From: Halichondria panicea
Lineage: Eukaryota > Porifera > Demospongiae > Suberitida > Halichondriidae
DNA: 64,000 bases
Assembly: GCF_963675165.1 (NCBI RefSeq)
Contig: NC_087378.1
Coordinates: 8,362,525 to 8,426,524 of the forward strand
Direction: 5' to 3'
Shown here one piece after another: positions 35,332 to 46,120 of this stretch. Made by a program: the position numbers and the translations under genes. Every line of letters begins with the position of its first letter. The first letter of the stretch is position 1. Below the pieces are notes generated by a model. That model saw only the letters and a program-made list of their open reading frames with translations, was not told the DNA's origin and made no database searches.

Positions 35332-38048
35332 TTATTTTCCTCTTCTCCTCTCAGTGAATGCGGGGGCGGATGGTTTGGTCGTCTGGTGACCGAAAGGAAC
35401 ATTCATGACCTTGAGTAGTGAGCCATGACTCAGACCAGAGTCAACTGTGGCTGCCTCTGTTTCCTGCACACAGTACATACACGGGTCGTAATAAACTGAT
35501 ACACCCACACAATGATTGCATACAACCGTCCATTACTCCCATGTACATGTACACACCTGCTGTGAGTGTGTGAATGTGTGGTATGCAGCGGTCCTCTCCT
35601 CTGGACTGACTTGCACACCATCTAGTGAGAGGAGGGACGGGAGCAGGTACACCAACACACCACGATGTTGGAGACGACGGGAGACAGGATTGCTCACTAG
35701 GGACAACTCAACCAGACGGTGGAGGGGAGACAGTATTTCAAGCTGGTTGAAGTCCTGGGCAGATATATAATAATTAATACAGAGGAAAAGGTATCATAAT
35801 ACTAATAATAGCACAAACAATAATTCTAATAATTACGGGCTCTCAACATTGCTACATAAACTGGCTATTAAGCTATTTATTTTGTTAGTAAAGGTTATGG
35901 CTAACCTGTATTTTGTTCATTCCTAGATAGAGTCTCTGCAGGTTGACCAGTGGGGTCATGTGGGAGAGGTCTTTAAGTCTGTTCTCTTCAATATGCAACT
36001 CCCTCAGAGCAGACAGAGACACAAATGACCTAGCCTGTAACACCTGTATTGTAATAATGCTATCAAGCCTGAGGGACATATGAGTAGCTAGGCTAATGGC
36101 GTATACTGTACCTTCACTTTGTTTCTGTCGAGAACAAGCTCTGTTAACTGATGGAGACCATCTAGTCCATCCACTGTGCTTATCTCATTACCTGCAGGGC
36201 ATGACACATGTACTCACTGTATTAGAATGAGAGAGGGGTACCTTGAAGGAAGAGAGCTCTCAGTGATGGTATCTTGCCTAGTTGTAGGGCAGACAGATTA
36301 CGGATACCATTATAGGCTAGATGCAACACTTGTAGACTAGTCAACACTGTCTCATTGACTAGAGGGGCCTCACGAGATGATACTAGAGCCTCCACACGAT
36401 TGTGGTTCAAGCATAATACCTACAGTGTACAATACAGTGCACAGTGTAGCAATATACAGATACTGTACTTTACCTTGAGGCAATGGAGGTGTATCAGACC
36501 ACTGAAGGATGTCAGAGAGTTGTGCTCCAGGTTCAAACTGTGGACTGGACTAATTAAAGGAGCCAGCATATATGATACACTAGCTCACCTAGCCAGATTG
36601 TTGAAGACAGAGACAGGAGAGAGATCAACTATCTTGACCCCAGCGTGAGTCACATCCAACTGTCGCAGAGCACTTAGTTCAGTGTCGTGATGACGTTCGA
36701 ATATCAGGTCCTGACACAGACGTCCACCCATCCTCTCCCTAGCAGCCACCACCTCACTCCCCTCCTACACACCCACACACACCCACACACACACCCACAC
36801 ACACACACACACACGCACACACAGTAATAGCACACTCTAAAGTTTATTTGCGTTGAGTTCGACCCCAGAAGTTATGTGGTCAATTATGGCTTCATTTATA
36901 CTGTGGTGGACAAGTATGCCTGGGACTTCTACATGAAAAATGCTAACTTTTAGCTGATTGGAGCTTACCAGCTCTACAGTATATAGATAGAAGCGCTTTT
37001 TAACAAGGAATCCAATGGTATATGAAATTTCAAAGTTATGACAACTTTATGAAAGTCAAACTCAACACAAATAGACTTTCAAAATCACACACAGAGTACA
37101 TCCACACATGCACACTATTGACGACCCGCCCACTCACACACAGAGTACATGCACACATGCACACTATTGACGACCCGCCCACTCACACACAGAGTACATG
37201 CACACATGCACACTATTGACGACCCGCCCACTCACAATGGCTGTTCCATCGAGGGCCTTAAGAGAGGAGCAGTGGTAGATGATAAAGTGCCTGTACTCTG
37301 ACCTTAGGGTAACAGGGTTCGCCGAGAGGTCACAGATTGCCAATGAGGTGAGGGCTTTGAGTGGGAACAGCTGGCGTGTGGTTGCCATGGTATTACCCGA
37401 AGCATACAACTCCACCAGAGACACACAATACTGGGGGGGAGGTTAGCAGGTAAAAATACATGCAACCATTTCACCTCACTTTCTTATTAGAGACAATACA
37501 TGTATATAATTATAGCGGGTCATTTTCGTGGGGTTTGAACTTCAACGTGCACTAGGCTCTGCACACTAAAGTCTACACATTGCAGGTAGCATTATTTTGA
37601 GCCTAAGTATATATACATTTTGAGAGAGGTGAACAACATGACCTACTAGGTCCTAGCATACCTTTAGTGGCCCCAGAGTGGAGAGCTTGTTGTAGGAGAC
37701 ATTGAGGTACGCTAGTTGAGGAAACAAAGGAGGAAGAGAGGAGAGGAGATTGTCAGCAAGTGAGAGGTGTGTGAGATGTGTGAGTGTGTGTAGTGAGGGG
37801 AGATCGTGGAGATGGTTGCCGTCCAGTATCAGCTCCTCTAGCCCACTACACCCCATCACAACCTGCACAGTGAGTGAGTGTGTGGGTGTGTGTGGGTGGA
37901 GGGGGTGGGCACACCTCTATTGATGTACTTGTGAGGCTATTATTGGCCAGAGAACACCAGCGGAGGTTGGGTAGACCCTCTAGTGTGTGGAGGTGTTGTA
38001 GACCCAGACCATCCAGACACAGACTAGTCACCTGAGACAACAGTCACT

Positions 38049-38079
<31 letters not shown>

Positions 38080-41000
38080 CTAGTTGCTCTTACTGTGTGT
38101 GTCCAGTTGTCCTGGTGGCAGGCTCTGTGCCGAGTGTCTGTGTGGAGAACCTGTGAGAGTGGGTGGAGTGTGAGGGTGTGAGGAGTGTGGGTATGGGTGT
38201 GGGCGTGGCTCATAAGTGTGGAGAGTGAGAGGTGTGAGTTGACAACTTGTTTCAATGCCCCTCTAGCCTCCTCCTCACTAACTGTACTACCATTAAAGAC
38301 TCCAAGTGTCTTAAGATGGCCTAGGAGCTGGACACGATCACAAGGGACCTGTGTGGATGGATAGTTAGAGGTATTCACACACTGGCAGTATGATCATCAC
38401 CTTGTCCCAAGGGTTGTATCTGATATCCAGGCTCTGTAGAGAGGGTGTGTGTTTGCGCAGTACAGTCATGACTTGCTGTCCACTGGCTAACAGGTTGCCC
38501 CTCACATCCAACCTATTCAGTTTAGGCACTCCCTACAAACACACAGTGGGTCATGGTGTACTGGGTAATGGTGGGTGGCTTACTTTGAGGCCATCCAGAG
38601 AGGAGAGGCTATTGAAACTGATGTCCAACTCCTCTAGGCATGGCTGTACAAGTAAAGAGGATGAATCACACACACACACACTATAGAGTTGTGTGGGTTC
38701 TATGACAATATAAACTTCAGATGTACACAAGCTCCTGTAGCTATTTACACATGGCCAGGGTTGAGATAGTACTGTGGATTGAGTGCACTTGCAACAGAGA
38801 ATTGCCAAACAGATAAACCACAATTACATGTAGCGTAGTGTAATATTTCGACCATTCTGATTCTGAAGAATTCTAGCACATACAAGTGCATATATAATAG
38901 GAATACGAGTAAATGCTATTTAAAGTACCATATTCCTGAGATCTTCTGCTGTCCCTATTTCGTTACATGAGAGAACAAGTTTCACAAGACACGGCAAACT
39001 AGAGGCTAGTCGAAACCTTGTTAGGTGGTTGTCGTGGAAACACAGCTCCTGCAAGCAATCTGATTGGCTATAGTAATACACTGAGTGCTCTCACCTTCAC
39101 GGAGGTTAGTGTGTCTGCCCCAGCACTGGCTAATAGAGTAGACTCATCCAGCATGGCCAGACGAGGGTGTGTGGGACCCCCTGGGATCACCACTGGGGGT
39201 CCCTCTGATGCAACCACAGCTGGGGTCTTGTAGCGTACACTCAGTATGTACTCTGGTAGCAAGAGGTCAGAGTCCGCTAGAAACCACTCCTTCTGTCCAC
39301 CCTCCCCCAGACGACACACAGTGTTGACATCATCACCCAAACACAGCCTGTACATATACCACCATAAGAATAGCTATGGCTAACACCAGGAGTCCTGTAA
39401 CAGACACAACGTACACTTTGTTGGTTTTGACTTGAGAGCTGAGTCCCACAAACACTTTGCAGAGCAGCAGCTCTCCGTCTGGTGACCCTTGACCCTTAGC
39501 CAGGTCTGCTATCCTCAGAGCATCGGCCAGATTGACTGAGTTAGTGACGTGAGCAGAAGAACTCTTGTCTCCACACAAGTCCAGACATGTCATACCTATA
39601 CAGGAGAGGGTGAATGATGGAGGGGCAGAGCACACGCAGAACCTGGTTGCCAAACAATGAAGAGATAGTCCAGTAGAGACTTCCAAGAGCTAAGTGATGA
39701 GAAGACTTCCTTCTCCAGCTCCAGTTTCAGCTTGTCATTGAATCGTGTGTATTGGAATCTATTCTCCACCTTGATTACGCCAGTCACCTCCACACCACTC
39801 ACACCCTGCACAGAGTACACTCACACCCACTCAAACACGCCCACACATATGTACCTGTGTCACAGTGAGCCGTGATTGGACAATCTCCTCACATGAAGTG
39901 ACCCAGGGGTCAGTGGGTCCACCAGCCAGGAACTTGACATTGCCTCCACTCTCTAACTCCGTGCTCCATCGCTGGCACAGCTGCTGGGACCGCCCCCACA
40001 CTCTCTCACACTGCACACAACACACCCTCTCTAGACTGTGGTGTGGGCGGGGGAGCCATGTGAGGTGTGTATCTAGTGCCTCCATGGTGTGGGTGGGCTT
40101 ACCGTGTGAGGTGTGTATCTAGTGCCTCCATAGTGGCGGTGAGAGAGGAGAGGTGCTCGGGGTCAACAGGGGTTGACTAATAGGACGAGTGTTAGTATTA
40201 TACACGCATGGAAAATATATCCTCACAGTCTTTATCTGTCTTTGGACCTCTCTGATATTGGAGTACATGTCATTCTTTGCTGCCTCGGTCTGCTCTCGTA
40301 TCCTCCTCTCCTTTTCCCGTGCCTCCATTTGAATGTGGTGGGTTTTCATACGATAGAATCTCTTCTTACGTTGAACCACGCCCTCCACCAGTAGGTGGAG
40401 CTCCTCTGAGGCCACACCCACTCCATCCAGCCAGTGTAGTGTGGGTAGATGATAGAGAACATGTGTGGAGTAGTTACAGAGTGTGGCCACGGGGTTAGGT
40501 GTGTAGAGTGGGTCACACAGGGACAGTGTGCTGAGATGGGGGAGACTAGACAAGTGGACTAGGTCAGACAGACAACACAAAAGGTTGCCAGAGAGATTCA
40601 ACTCTATCAACCCTGTCAGATGATCCAGAGATGTTCCAATGAAAGGGATCTTATTGTGAGCAAGGTTCAACTCCTGTAGACCACACTGACTGTCAAGGCC
40701 CTGTGGAATCACATGCTATCATTATAGAGAGGCCTGTCATTATAGAGAGGCCTATCATTATAGAGAGGCCTGTCATTATAGAGAGGCCTGTCATTATAGA
40801 GAGGCCTATCATTATAGAGAGGCCTATCATTATAGAGAGGCCTGTCATTATAGAGAGGCCTGTCATTATAGAGAGGCCTGTCATTATAGAGAGGCCTGTC
40901 ATTATAGAGAGGCCTGTCATTATAGAGAGGCCTATCATTATAGAGAGGCCTGTCATTATAGAGAGGCCTATCAACTATAAATTGGCACAATCAACTTATA

Positions 41001-42354
41001 ATAGCCACGCTTGTTTTTCAAAAAATAGAACATTTGATTTCAGCACACTATATTATTTATTTATTGTAGCAGCTATTAAATTTAATAGCTGCTACAATAA
41101 ATAATTATTGTGTTGGGAGCTAAATGCAACTTTTAGTTTTTAAATTGGAAGCTCCCAACACAAGTTATGGCCAATCAATGACATAGTTTACAAAAATAGG
41201 CCCATTTCAGAAAAAGCAGTATTATTACTACAGAGTGAGGGTAACCTGTATGGTTGGTATAGAGTGAGGGTCACCTGTATGGTTGGTATGAGGTTCCCAT
41301 TGAGCCAGAGAGTGCGTAGCTTAGTGAGAGTGTCCAAACCACCTATCTTTGTAATCCGGTTAGTGTACAGATAAAGGCTGGTGAGGTTAGTGCAAGCAGA
41401 GAGGCCCTCTATACACTGCATGGTTAACAGTAGTGCACTTGCAACAGAGAATTGCAAAACCACAATAATATTTTATTACGTGTAAAAAATTAGCCTAACA
41501 CCCTAAACCTGTATCTGTATAAGGCTTATAAAGATATCTGGGAGTGGCTTAGTGGTTAGGGTGGTGTCTCCGTAGATCATATGATAGATAAGGTGTGGGT
41601 TCGATTCCCTCTTGGGGGACTTTTCTTCATTTCTTTACAAATCAATAATTAATTTCCCTAACTTTTGAATACATCATACTCCTGTCAAGTACATTCGTTT
41701 CACAGAAACCGGGCGACGCCCCAACTTTCCCTTTTTGGTAGATTACTTTTTTTCTTCTCAGATATGTGCTAGAATTATTCATTTTGTAGAATCAGAAGTG
41801 ACCGAAATAACTATGCTAAATATAATTTCCCCTTTCAGTTTTGGCCCTGATTAATGATAATATTATTGCGGTTTTGCTGTTGCAAGTGCACTACAATCCA
41901 CTGTACTGGGCAGACATGTACAACACACGCACACACCTCTAGTTGTCCCTCACATATCCACAGCTGGGTGAGGCCTACACAAGAGTCAAGGCCAGAGATA
42001 TGAGTGAACTTCTGGTTGACTATCCTTAGCTCAGTGAGTGCAGGGAAGTAGACTAGTCCACCTTGAGGGATACACGGAGTACCAAAGAAGAACGATTCTA
42101 GTTTAGTGACTTTGTGTCCACTGCCTCTCTCCAGGTGGTCATAGCTCACACCATTGATAGCACACTACACACAACACAGAGTCATACACACTAGCACAGG
42201 GGAGGGTGCTTGTGTGGGGATCTAGTGTGTGCTCTACTACAGGTCAAGATGTGTATTGGTGAGGGGAAATTGAAACCTATATCTAGTGTTCATACAGCAC
42301 CCTCACCAGCTCTCTGAGGACAGTGCTGTGTTGCTCCTCTTGATCTTCAGCCAT
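35332..42354 (-). CDS. LRRC9: Leucine-rich repeat-containing protein 9
   Basis: Large LRR protein of ciliated cells, 1,263 aa. Exons: 42354-42307, 42164-41937, 41415-41275, 40700-40227, 40176-40103, 40035-39855, 39805-39643, 39595-39415, 39347-39095, 39048-38929, 38643-38584, 38532-38401, 38348-38094, 38031-37915, 37862-37662, 37430-37236, 36764-36589, 36549-36474, 36419-36242, 36191-36112, 36034-35906, 35754-35557, 35463-35332. Matches to LRRC9: TKLESFFFGTP, NLTSLYLYTNRITKIGGLD, TPNPVATLCNYSTHVLYHLP, EWFLADSDLLLPEYIL, LDESTLLAS, then three more LRR blocks. A central non-LRR helical and beta region (about 285-610) separates the N-terminal LRRs from the rest, as in the human protein. The exon 40176-40103 ends in a 46-bp tandem duplication; the acceptor at 40035 was chosen because only it keeps frame. 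Function is unknown; probably axonemal. Confidence 0.9.
37092..37236. repeat. 49-bp tandem repeat abutting an LRRC9 donor
   Basis: Three copies beginning CAGAGTACAT at 37092, 37141 and 37190. The last copy carries the splice donor (GTGAGT on the minus strand) of the exon ending at 37236. Confidence 0.85.
38770..38890. mobile_element. Partial copy of the TIR element at 41422-41905
   Basis: Shares CTTGCAACAGAGAATTGC and, further on, ATTCTAGCACATA with the longer element, with the middle deleted. Lies in an LRRC9 intron. Confidence 0.55.
40056..40135. repeat. 46-bp tandem duplication across an LRRC9 donor
   Basis: TGAGGTGTGTATCTAGTGCC occurs at 40061 and 40107. The segment contains the last coding bases of the exon ending at 40103. 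Confidence 0.85.
40718..40975. repeat. 18-bp minisatellite, about 14 copies
   Basis: ATTATAGAGAGGCCTGTC and the variant with CTATC alternate irregularly. It starts 18 bp upstream (minus strand) of the acceptor at 40700. Confidence 0.95.
41232..41290. repeat. 29-bp tandem duplication across an LRRC9 donor
   Basis: AGAGTGAGGG at 41232 and 41261. It includes the exon end at 41275 and its GTGACC donor; the other copy offers GTTACC. Confidence 0.85.
41422..41905. mobile_element. TIR element with tRNA-like pol III boxes
   Basis: The left end GTGCACTTGCAACAGAGAATT is near 41432 and the right end TGCTGTTGCAAGTGCACTAC near 41875, in opposite orientation. Inside are TGGCTTAGTGG (41544-41554, A-box) and GGTTCGATTCC (41598-41608, B-box). 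The flanks do not form a tRNA acceptor stem. A short non-autonomous element with a pol III-like head is the best reading. Confidence 0.6.
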
Positions 42355-42492
42355 CGCCTCCTTGTGTCTAGTCAACACCTCTCTATGGTAACCAGTACAC
42401 ATTCATCTTATAATAGTGTTGACCCTTTACCTAACGATAAGGTAAAGGGTCGACAACTATACAAGTGATGCCAATGGCTAAATGCAGAGAAG
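42355..42492. promoter_or_regulatory. Divergent promoter, LRRC9 / RDM1
   Basis: 138 bp between opposite ATGs. GACCCTTTACCT (42421-42432) and AGGTAAAGGGTC (42440-42451) form a perfect 12-bp inverted repeat with a 7-nt spacer. An RFX-like half site (CTATGGTAACC, about 42383-42393) lies nearer LRRC9, a ciliary gene. Confidence 0.6.
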
Positions 42493-43476
42493 ATGTCTTG
42501 TGTGGTAGATGTGATTCGCTTTCAGCGTCCACAGAGGAGTGACCAGAGCTTGTTTGTGTCCAACCTGCCCTCAGAAGTATCCAGTGATGAGTTGTGGGCC
42601 TCCCTGCACTCAGCCTTCTCTCAGTTTGGGCTAGTTCATAAAGTACACACACACACACACACCAGTACCAATACCACCATCATGAGTCATAATTATTACA
42701 TGCTGTGGACTGATGCTTGAATGATAGTGTGTGCCTTGTTAACAATGGACTCTACTGTCTTCATAGATTACCATTCCTGACAAAGGAGATCACAAGTACG
42801 GGTTTGTTAGCTTCTACTCTTCGTACTCTTGCAGCTCTGCTCAGCGATGCCTTGACAAGCAGTTGATCCTGGCAGGGCACACACTCAGGGTAATGGTGTT
42901 TATGTAAGTGTGTCTACCAACTTCTTATCCTCCTCTCCTTCCTCAGGTGGTGTGCTGTAGAGAGCGTGCAGTAGGTCCAATATCTCCCCTCCACATCAGT
43001 GACTGTGTGGCCCTAGCCAACCATTACCTGGGCTTCAATGGATGGAGCTCTAGCATCACTTCACTCACCAGCTCTGATGAGGAGTGGATGTGCCAGGCTT
43101 CTGTACGTGTGAGGACATGGGATGTAGAGAGTAGAGGCACAGGAACCATCTCCAGGGAAAATAAAGATGGTACATACGTTTCACATGAATTGTAAATTGT
43201 AACTGAACTGGGATATAGCAGCAATTAATTTTAGGGCCCAATCGATAATTATTATGCACAGCCCATACTTCATGCTCCCTCCCCCGCACAGGTACAGGCA
43301 CAGGGAGAGTGTTGGAGGGAGGGGCTCAGAAAGTGTCGGTCAACAGAGCTTGTGCGGATGCGTTCTCTCGACTGGTGCTTTGTGTTGTCCAGCCAGGGGA
43401 GAAGATGGCTGCTGTCAAGACCCTTCAACACGAACACTTGCCACCCAATCATGAACAACCCCAGTCATGTTCATAA
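42493..43476 (+). CDS. RDM1: RAD52 motif-containing protein 1
   Basis: Nucleic-acid-binding protein related to the RAD52 N-terminal region and linked to DNA-damage response. 226 aa from exons 42493-42642, 42767-42889, 42947-43169, 43292-43476. An N-terminal RRM (SLFVSNLPSEVSSDELWASL, FSQFGLVHK, YGFVSFYSSYSCSSAQRCLD) is followed by the Rad52-like segment: SDCVALANHYLGFNGWSSSI (human ELANYYFGFNGCSKRI), then KVSVNRACADAFSRLVLCVV and GEKMAAV. Intron borders are canonical. The end (PNHEQPQSCS) is shorter than the human tail. Confidence 0.9.
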
Positions 43477-43647
43477 CTGTGTCCACTTGCCACCCAATCA
43501 CATTATTTATCACAGTGACAGTGCATGGATTCTTATTCCTCATCACGTATATACAAAAATTATTTAAATTGAACCCTCATCATGAAACACCAGTAAGAAA
43601 CCAGTATAGCCTCTAATATCAAGATAAAAATAATACTGTACACAAAA

Positions 43648-44683
43648 CTACACATGATTGTTTGTTGATTGTTTTGCTTTCCTAGCCTCGTCCCAGATAG
43701 TGACTCCTTCACAAGTGCAGAGTGTCTTGGTGTTTTGGAAGAGACCTGCTGACCTTGCCACCACTCCACTGAGCACCCTGTGCATGACTGGGTAGTACAC
43801 ACAGGTCCACACATACACACACTCACCACTCAAAGGAACCATCCTCCTGTACACAGTAGACCACCACAGAGCGTCCTATCAGATCCCAGACCTTGAGTGT
43901 GGCTGAAGTGGTGTGCAGAGTGGCTCTCCCAGTGTCATCAGGTGTCACACTCCCCAGCTCTCCACCAGGGACCACCTCCCCACAACTGTATGAGGGTGGG
44001 AGATGTGTAGTGTCAGCATATATACCTGTACCTGTGTCCACCCTCTGACATGTCTCCATACTGGTGTACTGATATCTGGTGGGGCATTGTAACCAGTCCA
44101 TCAATAGTGGCCTCAATCAGACAAGTCTCCTTGGTCACCTGCACCATCCTCACTAGTCCCACACTCTCACACACTCCTCTGAGGGCCACCACAGCCGCTC
44201 CATGATGAGAGGGAGGGCTACTGTCTAGGGGGGAGGGGGGGAGGGGGGGGGAGGGGGGGGGTAACAATGCAGTATGATTGTATATACAGTAGACAAAAAA
44301 GCGAACTCCAATTAATAATTAGTGAAACTTACTTTGTCCAGTTCCAGTTCCTCCGAATCCCCTGAAGACTACCAGACGTCCTGTCTCCTCCAGTAGGGCC
44401 TGCACTCTACACGAGAGTAGACAACTCTCCACCAAGACCAACTCATTAGATACATCCACATACACACTCCGAACACCTGTCATGTGTGAGATGTGAGGGT
44501 GTGTGCGGTGTGTGGCAACTCACCAGCTACTGGGTTGAGCTTGGAGTACACTAGTTGGGCACAAGCCTCACACGTCATCTGAACAGCAAACTCCATCTAT
44601 AGTACAAGACAATAATCAATAGTCAGGGAGACAGGAATCACCTTGGAGAACACTGCTGTAGTATCACCCGGCTCTGCAGACAT
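43648..44683 (-). CDS. CCS: Copper chaperone for superoxide dismutase
   Basis: Delivers copper and the disulfide to SOD1. 246 aa from exons 44683-44642, 44596-44524, 44476-44333, 44224-44032, 43985-43827, 43777-43648. Domain 1 is an Atx1-like fold with the copper site MTCEAC. Domain 2 is SOD-like (AAVVALRG, TCLIEATIDGL, HQYGDMSEGG, DDTGRA, LIGRSVVVY, ARSAGLFQNTKTLC). Domain 3 keeps the essential CxC (CTCEGVTIWDEAR). The SOD-like domain lacks several His ligands of true SOD1, as expected of a chaperone. The acceptor at 43777 was chosen because it alone fits phase. Length is close to the human 274 aa. Confidence 0.92.
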
Positions 44684-44847
44684 AGCTAATACGCTATGTA
44701 CTTGTGGATGGAAAAAATAATTTTAGTTTCCACGAGGTGTTTATTGTTTATGAAGATGACGACCTCTACCAATTATAATAAATTAATGTGCTTCTATTAG
44801 ATAAAAAAGTACAGTTTCCATGGTGATAAAGAAAGCCTATGCAAGAG
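44684..44847. promoter_or_regulatory. Divergent promoter, CCS / DNALI1
   Basis: 164 bp between opposite ATGs. GTTTCCATGGTGAT at 44814-44827 resembles the RFX X-box (GTTNCCATGGNAAC), fitting a ciliary gene 20 bp downstream, though it may lie in the 5' UTR. Confidence 0.5.
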
Positions 44848-45909
44848 ATGAGTTTGATTCCCCCCACCGCGTCCCTTGTCAAGTATGACAATCCTCTACT
44901 GGTCAGCAGTAACACAGACAGGCGATCAAAGGTACTCCCTCACACACTAGTAGCCACCTTCACTCCCTAGTACCTCCCTTGTGTTCAGGTACGCACACCC
45001 AAGACTAGTCAGCATGCAACAGTAGCTGTCATGGGCAGTGGTGGGCCTGTACCAAGTCCACCAAAGGGAAAAATGCCGCCAGCAGAATCTCAGAAAGATC
45101 AGAAAACAGAAGAAATCCTCAACTCAATTCTTCCCCCTCGTGAGTGGTCAGAGAGTGGGCAGCTCTGGGTGCAGAGTGTCTCCAGTACTCCGGCCACAAG
45201 ACTAGATGTCATTAATCTACAGGAACAGTTGGACACACGACTACAGCAGAGACAGGCCAGAGAGACAGGCATATGTCCAGTGAGGAGAGAGCTGTACTCT
45301 CAATGCTTTGGTTAGTGTGTGTGTGCTCACTAACAGACATTGCATGTAGTGTACCTTATATAGATGAGATGATTAGACAGATCACTATAGAGTGTGCTGA
45401 GAGAGGACTGCTCTTGTTGAGGTGAGAGCAATGACTAGTAGACACCAGGTTACCTCATGTGTGTGTGTGTAGGGTACGAGATGAGATCAGGATGACCATA
45501 GCAGCCTACCAGACACTGTATGAGAGCAGTGTGGCATTTGGTATGCGTAAAAGCCTCATGTCTGAACAAGGCAAGACTGACATGGAGCAAACCATTGAGT
45601 CACTCAATGGTGAACAGAATGATCTTGAGAAACAGGTTTGTTAGGTAATGTGCTAATATCAATATTACCCCTCCTTCCCTTTAGGTAATGGAACTCAAGA
45701 GCAAGTGTGACGCTGTTGAGAAGAGAGAGAGTGAGAAGAGGCAGGTTGAAGAGAAGAAGCATCAGGAAGAGATACAAGCCCTCAAGAAGACCAACCAACA
45801 ACTCAAGGTAACTAGCTAGCTCTCATACTCCTGGTGTCACTGTTCTCTCTCTCTCTCTATATAATTATAGGCACAACTGGAAGGCATCATTGCTCCTCAG
45901 AAGAAGTAA
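44848..45909 (+). CDS. DNALI1: Axonemal dynein light intermediate chain p28
   Basis: Subunit of single-headed inner-arm dyneins of motile cilia. 262 aa from exons 44848-44931, 44989-45310, 45364-45421, 45473-45635, 45685-45807, 45871-45909. Nearly collinear with the human protein: SLVKYDNPLLVSSNT, EEILNSILPPREW, QARETGICPVRRELYSQCF, RVRDEIRMTIAAYQTLYESS, and a coiled-coil C-terminal half ending KKTNQQLKAQLEGIIAP. The start is the first ATG in frame before LIPPTASLVKYD. AATAAA at 46027-46032 is a likely poly(A) signal. It is the best-conserved protein in the window. Confidence 0.95.
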
Positions 45910-46120
45910 CTATTGAACAATACCAGCCACACTACATTAATATTAGCTGAACATTACACTACCTTATTACATTGATTGAATGTCTCATGCAATTGTGATG
46001 GATTATTATTATTGTTAATTCACGTGAATAAAGTATATACAATAATTATTATACGCATGAACAAACAACAATAAGACTGCTACAATGTGGTGTAGTGCAT
46101 GTGCTATAATTAAGAGTCAG

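Noticed and set aside
38028-38150. A separate small exon at 38150-38094 of LRRC9
   Set aside because: The reading frame is open from 38348 to 38094 and its length fits the family, so one exon is simpler.
39333-39415. Membrane helix (VTGLLVLAIAILMVVYV) in LRRC9
   Set aside because: It is intron sequence read through the donor at 39415; splicing at GTACGT restores the LRRC9 match.
41540-41620. A functional tRNA gene
   Set aside because: A- and B-boxes are good, but the presumed acceptor ends (GGGAGTG and TTGGGGG) cannot pair and the T-stem has a mismatch. Treated as part of a mobile element.
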